This document shows, piece by piece, positions 43,301 to 56,900 of a DNA stretch of 64,000 bases. Below the pieces are notes generated by a model. It was not told the origin of the DNA and did not search any database. It saw nothing but the letters and a program-made list of their open reading frames with translations. The stretch comes from Trichopria drosophilae (lineage: Eukaryota > Arthropoda > Insecta > Hymenoptera > Diapriidae). A program made the position numbers and the translations under genes. The DNA lies in contig CM059584.1 in the NCBI GenBank assembly GCA_030407085.1, positions 101,679,001-101,743,000 on the forward strand. Direction: 5' to 3'. Numbering within the stretch: the first letter of the stretch is position 1; each line of letters opens with the position of its first letter.

Positions 43301-46300
43301 ACTCCTATTATTCTTCCGTAGATAGGTAATTGGATTTCTAAATTAAAAGCAATGGTTCCATTGTTTACGATTGAGATTTAAGATTTGCATTCTAGTAACT
43401 TAGGTGAAATAATTGACAGACAAACAATCCAAAATTGATTTACTCAAAATTTCAATACCCTTCTACACTGAAATTCACATAAAAATGTGAAACTTTAAAA
43501 GTGCTACTTTTCAAAAGTTTTTTAAAATTAAATCATGCATTATAACACTTTTATCATACATTTTAGTCGAAGAAAGTACTATGTATTCAAGTAGCGTGTT
43601 TTCAAGTGTTGCATTGTGTTTCGTGATTAGTTTGAGATATTATCTACCAATAACGCGCACATGGCTGCTATATAATTTTCATTCAGTAACTCGAATCAGA
43701 ATAAAAACATAAATGTGTGCATGTGTCCATTTTTCAGTATACAGTAGGTATTTAGAGATGTAACTGATGCATACATTAAGCACACACAAATTATATGAAT
43801 CATAAATTTCTGGAAATTTTAAAATATGTAAATGTACATTTCTACAATGTCCTGTGGTATTGGTTTACATATAAAGAGCAAATACATTTAATAAACTCTA
43901 CAATGTTACATATGATATAATAATGCAAGTTTTATACTTTTAATTTATTGACTTTAGCATTTGATCCTACAACATTTACTTTATTCACAAACGTGTGTAT
44001 ATTGCAGTAACTATTGCAACACTTTTACTGAATCGAAGTTGCTACTTTTCAACCTTATTAATTTATTTCACGGTCAATTTGGTCTGATATGAACGAGAAA
44101 AACTTTTAGGACTTACATCAAAGACAATATTTTATGTATTATACTATTTTCCATTTCTTGAAATCAATATCTATACGTCACACTTAAAATTTTGAAATAA
44201 AACTACTTTTGAAATGACTTCAAGCAATCGATTGAACATTGAACTTACGACGCAGCAAGTTCAAGTCAATGTCATTATTTTTTTTAAGCTCTACATGATA
44301 ATTTTAATGTTCGAGCATTGGCATTGAAGTTATCGCAACATAATGACACATTATTCTACGCAAAAACATCATTATTTTAAGTCGAGGTGCTATGATTTAC
44401 AATACAAAATTTAAACTCACTTTTTTATTTCTATGTTGCTGTCTGTATACTTTTTTAACTTTACTTAACATTATTTCCATAAACAATTACTGCGTTTCAA
44501 GTGCGTTGTACGTGTAGTGTATAATGCAAAATTTAGACATAAAATCACTGTATATCTCAGATAGAGTCCCTGACGGCTGACCTGCCCCGCAGACAACGCA
44601 AAGTGTAATGTAAAAAATTTGTCTCATTGGTCACAACGGTTTGAGACAATACTTTTATGTTTTTTAACGCGCTGAGTAGAAAAAGAATAATAAAAAAATT
44701 TGCTGCAAACACCCTTGCAATTTCAGGTTAAATTTTATTTATAATTTAAGCCTTAAGGTATTTTGCTCTATTTTTCCCATTTTTAGCGCATCAATAACGC
44801 CGAAAAGCCATCTCCAACTTTTGCTTATGCCACAAATAGGACCTACACTTTCAAAGTCAAGGATACTTCAGTGATTTTTGCAGTATTTTTGTCGTATTGA
44901 GTCCATTAAATTACGTAGGAAAATACTCTGAAATCTTCACTTCTACGCTACTTGACCTTCAAATGCCGATTTCAAGGTCAACAATGGTTTAATATATTTC
45001 AAAACTTTCTTTTCCGTAAACTATCACACGGCGAAACTAGAAGGTTAAAAGAGATCTGATGTTAAAACTGCAACACTTGTAAAAATAGAATCGAAATGTT
45101 CACAAATTAATAACTCCATAAAAATAACAGCAAACATATTAACAGCACAATTTAACATTTTTCCACGTTATTACTACCGCTTTCTAATAGCCAATGCCAC
45201 TTGCGAGAATAACGGAAATGCTTCATACACCACCATGCGGTGTGCATTCGTAACATTGCCGACCGACAGTTCGAGGGCGCGCATTCCGTGTACCATGAAT
45301 TGATTCACAAAGAATACTTTAGGACTACTTTTCTCACACCTGCATAACACTTTACCTTCGCTTGATAACAGATTTTAAGCCATACATTTGTTCATAAAGA
45401 TACTTTGGGACTGCCTTTGGAATATTTTAATTGGTATTGATTTGTAACGTATATTCGATACTGCTTAAAGAATTTGTATATCGAAAGTTTTTAATTGACA
45501 TTTCTTATTATATATAGACATAAAGGAATCAGAATTTGGATAACAGTCGCGTATAACTTGAGTATTTGTTATCGCAGTCTGGTATACTATCATGCAATTA
45601 TTATTCCGCTTGTTGACAAGTACTTGTTGCAAAATATCTTAATTTGGAGGAATTGCCAAACATTTTCGGTTACAAAATACTCCTATATACGATATTCGAT
45701 TTACTGATACAAAAAATACTGAATTGCAAATTGTTTAATACAGCTCTTGACTTTAAATGAGGTTGAACTCTAATGAACTCAACGTATGACGGAAATAACT
45801 GACAACCGTAAAGAACACAATGAAATATTGATATTAAGTCTAGTTTCTTGTCTAGGCAAAGCTATAACCTCGATTCAATGTAAGAAATCACTGACTGAGG
45901 CGTCGCGTGGGCTGCCTTCTGCTTAGTGAAAGTATGATACTCAATTTTTAATAACAATATATCGTTTTGGAAATTAATTGACGTAATAAATGAACGTGAG
46001 AATAATAAAATTGTAGGTGATGACATCAACCTGATGATCGCAGAAATTCTTAAGGTTATTTATGCTCATTAATAATACTGACAGCATTGTCCGTTTTTAT
46101 GTTTTGACCAAAAGTGAGATGTTTTCGTTGTTTGAGAAGTAAATAAGATGATGGTTGTTTTCTCTACAATTAATCTTTATACTTTTCATTAAGTTTCGCG
46201 CTTTTCCTTGACTTGCAGAAATTTTATGCGTTTCTTCTACAGTAAGAGTAATTCATTGATGACAGGAGTTCCGTCATATACGACTTATAATATAAAAATC

Positions 46301-49300
46301 TACTCCTACTGAAAAATATATATTATTAATAAACGCTATAAAAATAAACAACAATTGGAAATAAAAAATCTGAAAATACATATAGGAAACTAAACGATTT
46401 CATAATTATGTTTCATCATATTTTTGTTTAGTTTTAGTATTCTTTTCATGCTTGTTTTTTATACTGTATTATTAAATCATTTCTGGTTTCATAATGTGCA
46501 ATAAATTAATGTTTTCTTATCGTTTGAAGGTGTAATAATAGGTGTACTACTAATTTCTGACTTTTCAATTCAACATTATTTTACTTACCCATTTCTTTTA
46601 TGAATCAGATTTTTACATTAGATATTTAAACAATTTAAAAGCATTAAAAATGAGTATTATATCATTTTTTTTTTATAATTCTTGACGATAATATTTTGAC
46701 GATAAATTAAATAACATTCTATATCACACTAAGATAAGGAGGTCAATATTAAACAATTGAAAACCATTGCGATTTTTTATTTAAACATTTAAATACAAAC
46801 AGGACTTTATTTTTATTGGTTCATGCATACTAAAATAAGAATCTTGACTCGGTTTTCATAAGTAACTTGAAAAAATGAAGCAACATGTGTTTTCGTTCCG
46901 ACAGTTGTACTGCACTTTGTAATACGAAATTCCCCACTCATATCGAAAAACCGAAATAAAAGAAATTGTTGGACTATTTAATCTGCATTGTTTACTTTTC
47001 ATTTTTCATCTACAATTTATTTTGATTATTTTTACTCAAATTCTACTCAAGTTATATTCAATTTGTATAATTTAGTAAACAACAATTTTTACAATATTTT
47101 TTTCTATTCATAACATATTGGATCCATTAAAAAATATAAATATTTCACAAAAACTCAGCAGTATTTAGTATATGCAATCTAACTTTGTTCTGTCAACAAT
47201 ACTTACGTCGGCATTACAGTAAATCTACACTCTTAAAAAAGTTTTAAATTAAGGCCGAATAGAGGCTTAATTTAAGATGTAACAAAAACAAGACCTATTA
47301 AAAAAAAAGATATATTTATGCCTTATATGCTTAATTTAAGACTTTTCTTGCGTGTAAACTCTAAAATCCTTACATTGAAAGGTCACTTTTAGATACAGTG
47401 CCAATCTATCCACTCTCCTAAAAGTGAACATTCAGTTATTGTAATGTAATAATTGTAATGCTAATTAAGTATTTATGAATTGTATACGTATTTACTCGAA
47501 TAAACATCAACAAATTTCCATAGTTCCATATTATCCATTCGGTAATCACAAGCCACGATTAAGTTGCAAGTAAACAAGAATTAATCGCATTTCACCGCTT
47601 GCGAGAATGATTCTATGCGCCACCATACGGCGAGCCTTCAATACATCAGTTTTTCTAGTCATTCCGTCAAATCAGCTGGCCAATGATCAGTGTAAAATTG
47701 CTACACTCTCTCACTATGACATACACTGAATTTCGACACGGGTTCTAATGTCACTTTTTTACTATTAGTGAACAATTTCAATGCATTCAATACAGCGAAT
47801 AATTCACTGTTAAGAGTAACTACTCGATTGAACATTACTGCATTCCACTTAAACCTCTGAAAACAGCTTTTTACTTTAAGATAAAGTGTAAATTTCACTT
47901 TTCAAATTTCATTGTTTATATTTATACCATAATACACGTTTCTAAGACTTCAAGAACTAACAAATAATTGAATATGAATTAATTTATTAATTATTTAAAA
48001 ATAGTTTAATTTCGAAAATTAGATCACTATAGAAAGAGAACATTTGTTCTTTCGAATTTCCTGTTACTGAAATTATATCACATGACATCTGCCGGCTGAT
48101 CATCAGTAAAAACAAAAATAAAACAGAAATAGATCGGATTCACCCAGTGTGGGAACTTCTCCCGCTCAACTTCTTAACTTCAGTTTTAACGAGATAATTC
48201 CCTCGACTCGTTTGAGGTACAATTTCACAGAATTTTTACTCGAAACAAACTGTACGTTTTAATAGAAATTTGTTGGGACGCGATGTAACGTACAATTTGA
48301 AACATTGTAGGAGAAATTCAACCGAAAAGTAGTTTGTGACACGGAAAACATTAATTATAAAAAAAGGTAAAAACTGTTAGAACCGCGTACTTTTCTCTGT
48401 AATGAAAAGGGATTATTTTTATGCTGGGGGTGCATCTCCATAGGTAGAAGGTCCACTAATGTTAGGTTAGGTTAAAAGCACAATATTATTATGCTTAGCG
48501 GCTGCTATTCACAAACGTTATATGTATCAAATTTCAAAAACTTTATATTCGAATATTGTCAACAAAATATTATTTACTAATATGTCATTAATCTAACTAT
48601 TTTTTAGTTACATAATTTTTTACTTTTGAATTTCTGAAAAATGTAAATGTATACCTAATCATCTGTGAAATGTAGAAAATAAAAATCATTGCGTTTCAGG
48701 CGAAAATTAAAAGTAGGCGCCACCTAGATTTAATTTCGATAATCTGTAAATAAAAGTATTTTACTGCATAACCTTAAATTTAAGCACATCATTTGTGGTT
48801 AACCGATCTCCAATGTTAGTTAAAATCATGAATGTTAATAATCGTTAGAACCTCAATTATTTTTCAAAAGAAAATATTGTTTTCTTATTTATGTGGTAAT
48901 TTATAATGTTAATTAAAATGTATATTATCATGTAAATTTATTATGCTGTTTACTTTGGCATTTAAATAAATGTTCATATTTATTTAGAATTGGTTAATTC
49001 CGTAATCTGACGAGGTCAAAGTAAACATATGAACATGTAACACCCAACAATTTCCATAATCTTTTCACTTTAATCCTCCTCGTTTTTTCGAAACTATAAA
49101 AACTATTCCATAGTTTCCTTCTTTACCGTCTTAAAAAAATGGGGAATTTTTATAACAAAATTTACAATATCTCTATAGTTCAGTAGAAACGTTTAGGTCA
49201 TTGAAGGATATTAATCGGCAACATTAAAATTATATTCAATTATCAATATTTGTGCATTAAATTCGGGCGAAATAAAATCTAAGGAAATTGGATAAATTGT

Positions 49301-49828
49301 ACTAACATAACCTAAAATAAAAAATACCCATAAAAATTTACATGTATGACGTTCAATCGTAATGTGATTTGATTTCTGCCAAGAAAATATTCATTCAGAA
49401 AAACATAGGGAATTTTAATTCTTACAAAACTTAGTTGAACTTGTCACTATAACTATAAACCACAACAAGTAGCTTGTACTGTAACTTAGGCTCGTTATAG
49501 TCATAAGAGGTAACCAGTTTTGTTTTTATTTCATCCCGACCTTGTTTGGGTTCTCTTGGTGTACGCGATCTGTTCTACTGACCCAAATGCGTTTCGTATT
49601 ATCCTTCTCAGTTAAGTAGCAAATAAAACTGAAATTGCTGTCAGAATGTTAAGAAAAACACTAATATATCATGACAAGCACAGACACCGATAATATACGA
49701 GGCTTAAAACTAAATATACGACCGTATCCCAAAAATTCGCGGATTATAAAAAAAATGTTGCGGCCTAAAATCATTAGCACTTCTTGGAGGAAGACACGAG
49801 CGGTCAAAACGAGTCTCGTTACATCCCG
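40361..49828. other. probable intron of gene B, central part
   Basis: About 9.5 kb of AT-rich DNA. A repeat fragment at 42868-42948 is noted separately. Blocks around 45190-45250 and 47590-47635 share 'cttgcgagaat' and 'ccaccatacgg' text and may be relics of one repeat. A short TTAGGTTAGG stretch lies near 48464. No exon or RNA gene was recognised. Confidence 0.35.
42868..42948. repeat. dispersed repeat, internally deleted copy
   Basis: 'acaagggcgcaattaccgat' at the start and 'ttctactcccggagtgtt' at the end match the outer parts of 52672-52860. The copy here lacks about 110 bp of the middle. Confidence 0.6.
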
Positions 49829-49830
49829 GC

Positions 49831-49838
49831 TATATAAA
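49831..49838 (+). promoter_or_regulatory. isolated TATA box
   Basis: TATATAAA lies in a locally G+C-richer context ('tcccggc' just upstream), with an initiator-like 'cttgcagtaa' about 30 bp downstream. Two small overlapping frames follow (49936-50088 and the frame open 50007-50345). No known gene is recognised, so this remains a weak candidate. Confidence 0.25.
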
Positions 49839-50480
49839 ATGCTCAGAGTGACTCATACTTGCAGTAAATTTAGCTATGACTGAACGATAAAACATTTAAC
49901 AATTACTTCAGAAATATTCAAAGTGTGCAGTAGGAATGTGGGAAATTAAACTCGAATTCATTATTTTCTTCATGCTCGGGTACTTGATGAGGAAATGGAC
50001 GTGTAAACAATCAAGTGTCCATCATATTCACATTTTCATTTTGCATTGTTTTATTCAAGTTCAAATTCAGATTACTTTGGCCATATAAGGTCTAGTGATT
50101 TAACTTTCAAATTTGTTGCGACCAAGGATGATTTCGGTTCACCTTCAAACACACGTTACGTGTTAAATACCATCTCTTTTTTCAATGCCATACTTTTATA
50201 TTCTCATTTTCTGGTTATAATAACGGGCATTGTTTTGTTCGAACTGCTTTCAAAAGGTCGATTCCAATGTTTCGAATCTTGGAAACAAAAATATAGCATA
50301 CTTGAAAAAAACGCCAAAGATTGCTTGATACTTTTTTATTTATAATAAAAGTGTTCAACTGAAACTTAAAAATAAGTGGGATATGTTTGAGCATACTTTC
50401 CTTCTTTAACAATAATTTTAATTCAGACGACGAAAATAAACGATTAGTCGTGTTGTTAAGAAACTGTTTTTTTTTCTATA

Positions 50481-51204
50481 CAGGGTATCCAAAAAGTGGG
50501 AAGAAATATTACAAATTTAGATTCTGTGTGATATTTTCTTTAAAAAAGAGAAGTACCAAAATCGGATCTGAGACAGAATTTGTGTAACGAACCATTGGAT
50601 TTTTTAAACTGTAAAGAGTGCGCATTTATCAATAATTCCACGACATTGAGAAGCTTCCTGTGGGATCAATCAATCCAAACGTAACAGGGTGCGGATCGAA
50701 AACTCGACCTATCAAAAAGCCGACAGTTCAAAAAACCGACATTCATAAAGCCTACAGTCGAAAAGCCTACAGTTGAAAAACTAATAGTTAAAAAAATGAG
50801 TGTCCGCTAGTCGATGGGTCTAATTTTGTATAAATCAGTTTTTAGACTGTCTGTTTTATGACCTGTCGGCTTTTTTATTTTTGGTTTTTTTTTTGACCTG
50901 CACCCGTTAGGAAAATGTTAATCACAATAAACGTTAAAAATCAGTAATTTTTCCCTTTGTGTGGCTATAACCAGAGAAATATTCATCAGAAGTTAAACAA
51001 AAATTTAAAACGAGTACTAACTCATCGATATAACTTTTAAACCAGCCAGGTTTATTACAAAACATGTGATTTTTCTGTAGAAAATTCAATGTCTCGCTAC
51101 TCAAATTCTTCGCTTCAAATCCTATTTTGGTACTAGATTTTTGTACTAAAAATGTCAAAACAATCTAAATGTGAAATATTGCTACTCAGTTTTTGGATAC
51201 CTTG
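50481..51204. mobile_element. mariner-like foldback MITE (724 bp)
   Basis: It is flanked by TA (50479-50480 and 51205-51206). Ends are CAGGGTATCCAAAAAGTGGG and the imperfect mirror CTCAGTTTTTGGATACCTTG. Arms of about 110 bp are inverted, for example 'aaatttagattctgtg' against 'caatctaaatgtgaaata' and 'agtaccaaaatcggat' against 'atcctattttggtact'. The terminal style matches the 9258 and 14600 elements. It is interrupted by the hAT-like element 50687-50905. Confidence 0.75.
50687..50905. mobile_element. hAT-like foldback element, copy 2, nested
   Basis: It starts GGGTGCGGATCGAAAACTCG and ends TTGACCTGCACCC, matching the 31898-32062 copy. The interior is a run of short units of the form 'aaaaagccgacagtt', 'aaaaaaccgacatt', 'aaagcctacagtcg', 'aaaagcctacagttg', spaced roughly 16 bp. 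The flanking 8 bp are no longer identical. Length is 219 bp against 165 bp for copy 1, consistent with a variable number of internal units. Confidence 0.7.
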
Positions 51205-52671
51205 TACAGGTCCTGACCTGACTGAAATGAGTTATTTTAGAATAATTACTGAGCTCATGCGATGCAGTTGAGGACTTATAGAACCATGGCAAGTGCTTAA
51301 AAAGCACTCAAATTTAATTACAATATTTTTTAGTAAATTTGTATTCACTATCTAATTGAGTTACTTTATCACCGACGTTTCCTGTTGTTTTAATAACGTA
51401 CCTGTATTATAATTATGATAGCACTTTTTATTTGCACAGGCTCATGTTTTTTCTCATACAATACATTCACATATTTACACCTGTAACCTATTTATTTGAA
51501 CAGATCAAGCACTTTTAAATTTACGTTCAATAAACATGACGTATTAAAAATGCTAAAAAAGTTACTAAAAATAGTATATTTAGCAGCTCATGTCTTAAAT
51601 AATTCAACACATTTGGTTCGACGATTTTATTCCTTCACATATTATTCCACTGCATTAACTAATTTTTTATGAACTATTTACATTATTTATTCTTGCAGTA
51701 AACGGAATAACAAAAAAAAACAACTAAAAACGGTAGATAACAAAATATAAATGATATTATTTTAGTTTCCCCAACATTGACATTCGTGTGCAACATTATT
51801 GCAATTAACTGGTCTCACTTACTACAATTAAAAATGTAAATCAATGATAAATATCGCATTCTATTCAGGACAAACTTCTTATCTCGAAGATTCGAATCAG
51901 GTATCGTTTAAATTAATTCACGCGACTTCGTCACTTCTTCGTGACTGTACGTGAGGGAATGGCCGGCTATATATGCAAGCTACGTAATGTGTAAGAATGT
52001 ACGTCACCATTGAATTTCATTGACTGCTGCATCAGGAATGAACAGGCCTCGATTAAAAATATTTACACTAGTATTTGTGTTTCATAATCGGTCTCTTATT
52101 ATAGCATCCCCAAGAATTAATTGACATATATGCAATCTTCGAGGTATATTGAGTGTATTAAAATATATTTTGTTACTATAAGTGAGTTCAAATAATACTT
52201 TGAAATTTAATAAGCAATTTTTGTAGGTACATGTTAAAAATGAATGAATTAGGGAAATCATTGAGTTGATGCGCATAGAAAAAAATTAGATATACACTTC
52301 AACTTTGTTGCACTGAAATTTCAATCCATTGGACTAAATTTTAGTCCTAGTTGACTAAAACTTCATACAGTGTATTTCTTTAATTTTTGCATCAAAGGTA
52401 GCTGAGGAATAATACCTAAACATTGATAACAAATATGTTTATAGATATGAGTGCTAACTTTGCATGAAACTAACTTTCTTAGCAAACTCTACAAACTATT
52501 CGCCGTCAATTTTAAATTTTTAGTTGTTTTAACAATGAAGCTGCTGTTAACTAGACTTAACAGTGGTAGCTAATTCATTTTTTCATGTTGAAATTCACGA
52601 TTCGTGATTATTTATTTGAACTCCTTGAAACTGATTTTTTAAATATTTACCCAACATATAGTAATATATTG

Positions 52672-52860
52672 TAAAACAAGGGAGCAATTACCGATTTTCG
52701 ACGAGTACAAAATTTGTCGCACGAGCAAAGCGAGAGTGATAATCATTCTCGTCGGAGATCGATATTTTTTAATACGACGGTCGTGGGGCTCGATGATTTC
52801 CACCCGAATATGTCACTGCAGGGCGCAAAATCGAGTTCAACTCCCGGAGTGTTAAAAATT
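52672..52860. repeat. dispersed repeat, longer copy
   Basis: It begins 'acaagggagcaattaccgat' and ends 'caactcccggagtgttaaaa'. It matches 42868-42948 at both ends, with a G+C-richer middle ('cgcacgagcaaagcgagagtg', 'ctcgtcggagatcgat') absent from the other copy. I do not recognise the family; ends are approximate. Confidence 0.6.
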
Positions 52861-54235
52861 AACATTTAATGACTACTCAAGTTCGGAAGAATTTAATGAA
52901 TATTTATTTTAAATGAAGGAGTGCAAGCAACTAAAATTTGTATATGATCCAAAATGATTTTTTAAATATGTTATTTTAATTAGTTAATGGCTCGTAATTG
53001 GTTTTATTATTAGAAAATATAAATTTAAGATTCTCAAACATTCATTAAATAATTTAGTTACTGCAATATACAAATTAAAAGTCAATAGAAGCGAATCTTA
53101 TAGTGTAAACAACGTTATTTTTACTTTTATTGTTGAAATTTCATAATAATTGCCATACTTTTCTTATAACGTCGGTTTTTTATTTACATTCAGATCGATT
53201 TTCACACTGAAGTCATTGGCATTCCTACGACTTTACTACTTCAAAACTAAAATATTGGAGAAGTAGTAACCTACTTTCGCGAACGAAGTGCGTAATAAAA
53301 ATGCACATAAATTTCTATAATTAAAAACAATGTTAAATATAAAATATATAATAACAATCGGAAGCAAGACTTTTTGAATTAAACTAAAAAATGACTATAT
53401 TTTAGGTGATGATACTTACTTTAATTGTATATAATTTTAAGTGTTTCACCTTTAAATTCGAGTTTAAAAAGTATTTGTATTTAATTAATAATAAAATAAA
53501 TGCATATTATTTTATTTAATTAAAAATAAAACTTGACTGAATGTTAATAATAATATCGACAGTTGAGATAAAAAATATACATAGTTAATGCAAACTTCTG
53601 TACTGATGTCAAATCAATGGCTGGTTAACTATATCTGGCATTAAGAGGAGACTGCCAACAATAAAAATTTTCTATTCCACAACTCTCAAATACGTATTAT
53701 TTACGTTTTTTAACAAATTTTTTTAAACCAACATTTTTCAACTGCCCGATACTCCTGGTAGCTTATCTTGAAAAGTTATTTCCATTGATCTATCTAAAAT
53801 GTGCAGCATACATTGAATAATTTTTTGCGAAAGCGTATTCAGACATTTTTTCTTTTCATTAAAGTTTTGTATTCCTAATTTCGTTTTCCAGCTAAAAAAT
53901 TGAGAGATTATGATATCTGTGTATACTTTAAACAAATAATATGTGGACGGATGCTAAGTAGCTTCATACGATTTTGATTAATTTACTAATAAAACACTTA
54001 TATTTTATAGTTTGTTTCGCCGCATACTACGTAACCTATTTTATAGAATTTCGATTGATGCTTTCGTGCCCAAAAGAATGTGCAAAATGAGTCAATGTTG
54101 TCTTGATTTACTATTTTTAAAATAAATTCTTGCTTGGTGTCTAAATTTGAATTAGTAAAAAAATACTAATTTGAAAGGTTATTATGAGTTAATCAGTTTT
54201 TCATTAAACAAATTACTAATAGATTAGTAAAATTA

Positions 54236-54380
54236 CACACATAAAAAATAAAATGGTTGAAACTACTAACTACATAAAAGGATACAATCTTTTTTAGTGA
54301 ATTTTACTATTTAAATAGTAGGCTATACCACCTAAGAGGTCACTATATAGATAGTAAAATTTAAAAAAATAAAACTCTTT
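54236..54380. repeat. fragment related to the 38110 repeat
   Basis: Contains 'acacacataaaaaataaaa', 'tttaaatagtaggctatacc' and 'taagaggtcactatatagat', matching in inverse orientation the text around 38050-38110. Ends are not defined. Confidence 0.35.
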
Positions 54381-56855
54381 AGATAGTAAAACCAAAGTCG
54401 ATAAGATCTGTTGATAAAATGTTGCAGATGATATATAAAAAATGTTTTCCTGTTTAGAAGTACATGCATTTTAGCTAACTTACCATAAAAAAGTAGTTAG
54501 GGTATTTTCATTAATTTGTCTTGTTGACATTCAGCAACATTTTGGTTGTAGAATTGATTGTGGTAGGTACGCATCCAGTGATGCATCCTTATACAAATAT
54601 TCTTAATTACTATATTAATATTCGCGTTTATAACACCAATTTAATTGAAGATAAGAAGTATTACGACTGGGAGCAAAAATAGAGGGATGTTTATCTCAAT
54701 TTTGTAGACAAAGTAATAGTAACACGGCTAATATTATGCATGTGCTGCTATAGTCATGAAAGTAAAATAGCGCTATTTATAATAATAAATAATCTGAAGA
54801 AAATGTAAGTAGAATATTAATTAAATAATTCCTGGACAAAGAAATAATAAAAATTACGCAATTCATTTTCCCATCGCGATTGCATGCATTGTTTCAAGGA
54901 CACCACGATCAGATTTTGTGAGGGCAAGGTTAGAGATTCTAAGGTGTTGTAGCAAGTTTACGTCATCGGCCCAATCGTGATTAAACTCGCAAGTCGATAA
55001 CCTAATCCTTAAAATTAGATTTTTCAAGCTAAAAACATCATATCAATGAAACGTTTCATTATAAATTTTTAAAGAACCAGTTTCTAAATGAATGCATCTT
55101 TTTATTGACGTGAATATCGAACGCTTCTTCATAAAGTTATTTTAGAATCAACAATTAGCTAAAGATCGTTATTTAATCGCTAATATTTAAATTAATAAAA
55201 ACAGTCCTTGATTTTACTAATAGACATTGCGTGAATAACAATAAATTGCAATCATATTTTTTCTATCCAATTTTTCTGGTGTGGAGTTCAAATTACCTTT
55301 ACACTTGTAATTTGACATAAAAGGACATAAAATAATCTTCAATACAAAAAGAATTCGTCTCAATACGATATTTTTTTACGGAGATATACGTAGTTGAATG
55401 TGGCACAGAGTTGGCCCCTGTGTTGTATGGGCTAATACGATACGCAGGGGCCTTCTTCTTTTACCAACATTTTTAAATCGAAATTTCACTATGTAGAATT
55501 TCAGATCCCATTTAAATTCATTCACCTCTACTTTTCTACTGAATAAATGGAATATTTTGTAACTTTTCGGAACCTGTTTCCCGTGGCCTAAGACAGTAAA
55601 ATCTGTTTTGAAAATTTTGAAACGCTTTTTTATACCTACGTGTAATTTATTTTTTTTTTAACAAATGTTATCAGGCGAATGGCCTTTCAAAAATTAACAA
55701 AATCTATGTAATATTTATTTTTGTAGCATTCTATATTTGCGTATAAATTAATTAAATGAAGCGACAATTCTAAAATATCGAAAATGGAATTATGACATAA
55801 CATTTTTTTATGACAGTATTTAAATTCCATATTCGGATTATAATACCTCATTTATATGAATGAACAATGAAATATCACACAATGTTTTCGTAAAATATGT
55901 TTTTAACACGAATATTATGTAAAGTTGTAATGTACAATAAGAAGATATTATCTTAATTGTATTAGAGCAAAGAATACGCAGCTGATGATAATGTAAACTA
56001 CTATGGGGGAAAAGAGATTAATCACTCCCGAAAGAATTAATATTACTTGAAAGACTATATTATCATTATAAAGGTATAAGTTATAAACTATTAAATTGCT
56101 ATTAAGTAAAATACCGCATTATGATATGCTTGTACGGATGAAAATGTATTGAGTTTCAGCTTTCGATAATGCTGCAGACAATAGAAAGAATAATCTGTAC
56201 TGACCAAGGACACCAATAACGATAATTCAGTAACTTTTTAAATATTTGAAAATGTAGTTTGAATTAAAAAGTTTCAGTCGAACATAAAAATGAAGCTTCT
56301 TTTAGCTCTTGAATGTTTTACGATAAATGGAAGAATGCATGACTCGTTTCCTAACTAATCGTGTCTTTGTCATTAAGATAGTAACTTATAGTGCCAAGTA
56401 ATTAATTATAGATCCATTCAAAACAGGCGAAAACAAAATATTTCTATTAATTTTTGTCATAATTTCAAATGAATATTAATGTGTAAAAGGAATCGATTTT
56501 TCAGGCCAATAAAAAAATAGCTTACATACAATTACTATTTTATTGGCCAAGTTGAAATATTCAAATTAGTCACTACTCAAAGATTATAAACATACTCTGA
56601 GATCTGTACCTATGAGCGCTTTAGCATTTCATTCGACATCTCCATTTGCTTCCAATAAGAATTCTTGTGAGTAAACCTAATTACATTAGCACCCACTTTC
56701 ATTATTGAAGGTTCAAGGTTTAAAGTCCATGAGCCTTAAAAAACAGTATAAAACGACCAATTACATCATACTAGATTCACATTTTCGCAGAAAATTTGTG
56801 CCATCGCCTACACGAGATAATTCAAGTTTATTTTTCTTTTTGCAGATCATCAACA

Positions 56856-56900
56856 ATGGCACAATTCACGAGGCTGTCCATCATCAAATTTTTCGAGTTG
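56856..56900 (+). CDS. gene B coding exon 1
   Basis: The acceptor is tttctttttgcag at 56845, followed by a 10-nt leader, the ATG, 15 codons (MAQFTRLSIIKFFEL) and the donor GTAAGT at 56901. The exon itself begins at 56846. Confidence 0.85.

Larger units (their letters stand above)
51207..56845. other. probable intron of gene B, right part
   Basis: AT-rich DNA with a dispersed repeat at 52672-52860 and a fragment near 54236-54380 resembling the 38110 repeat. No coding exon or RNA gene was recognised. Confidence 0.35.

Noticed and set aside
48464..48475. TTAGGTTAGG, insect telomere-like repeat
   Set aside because: Only about two units; too short to infer an interstitial telomere.
50081..50090. 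CCATATAAGG, a perfect CArG box
   Set aside because: A single 10-bp match in AT-rich DNA is expected by chance and has no supporting context.
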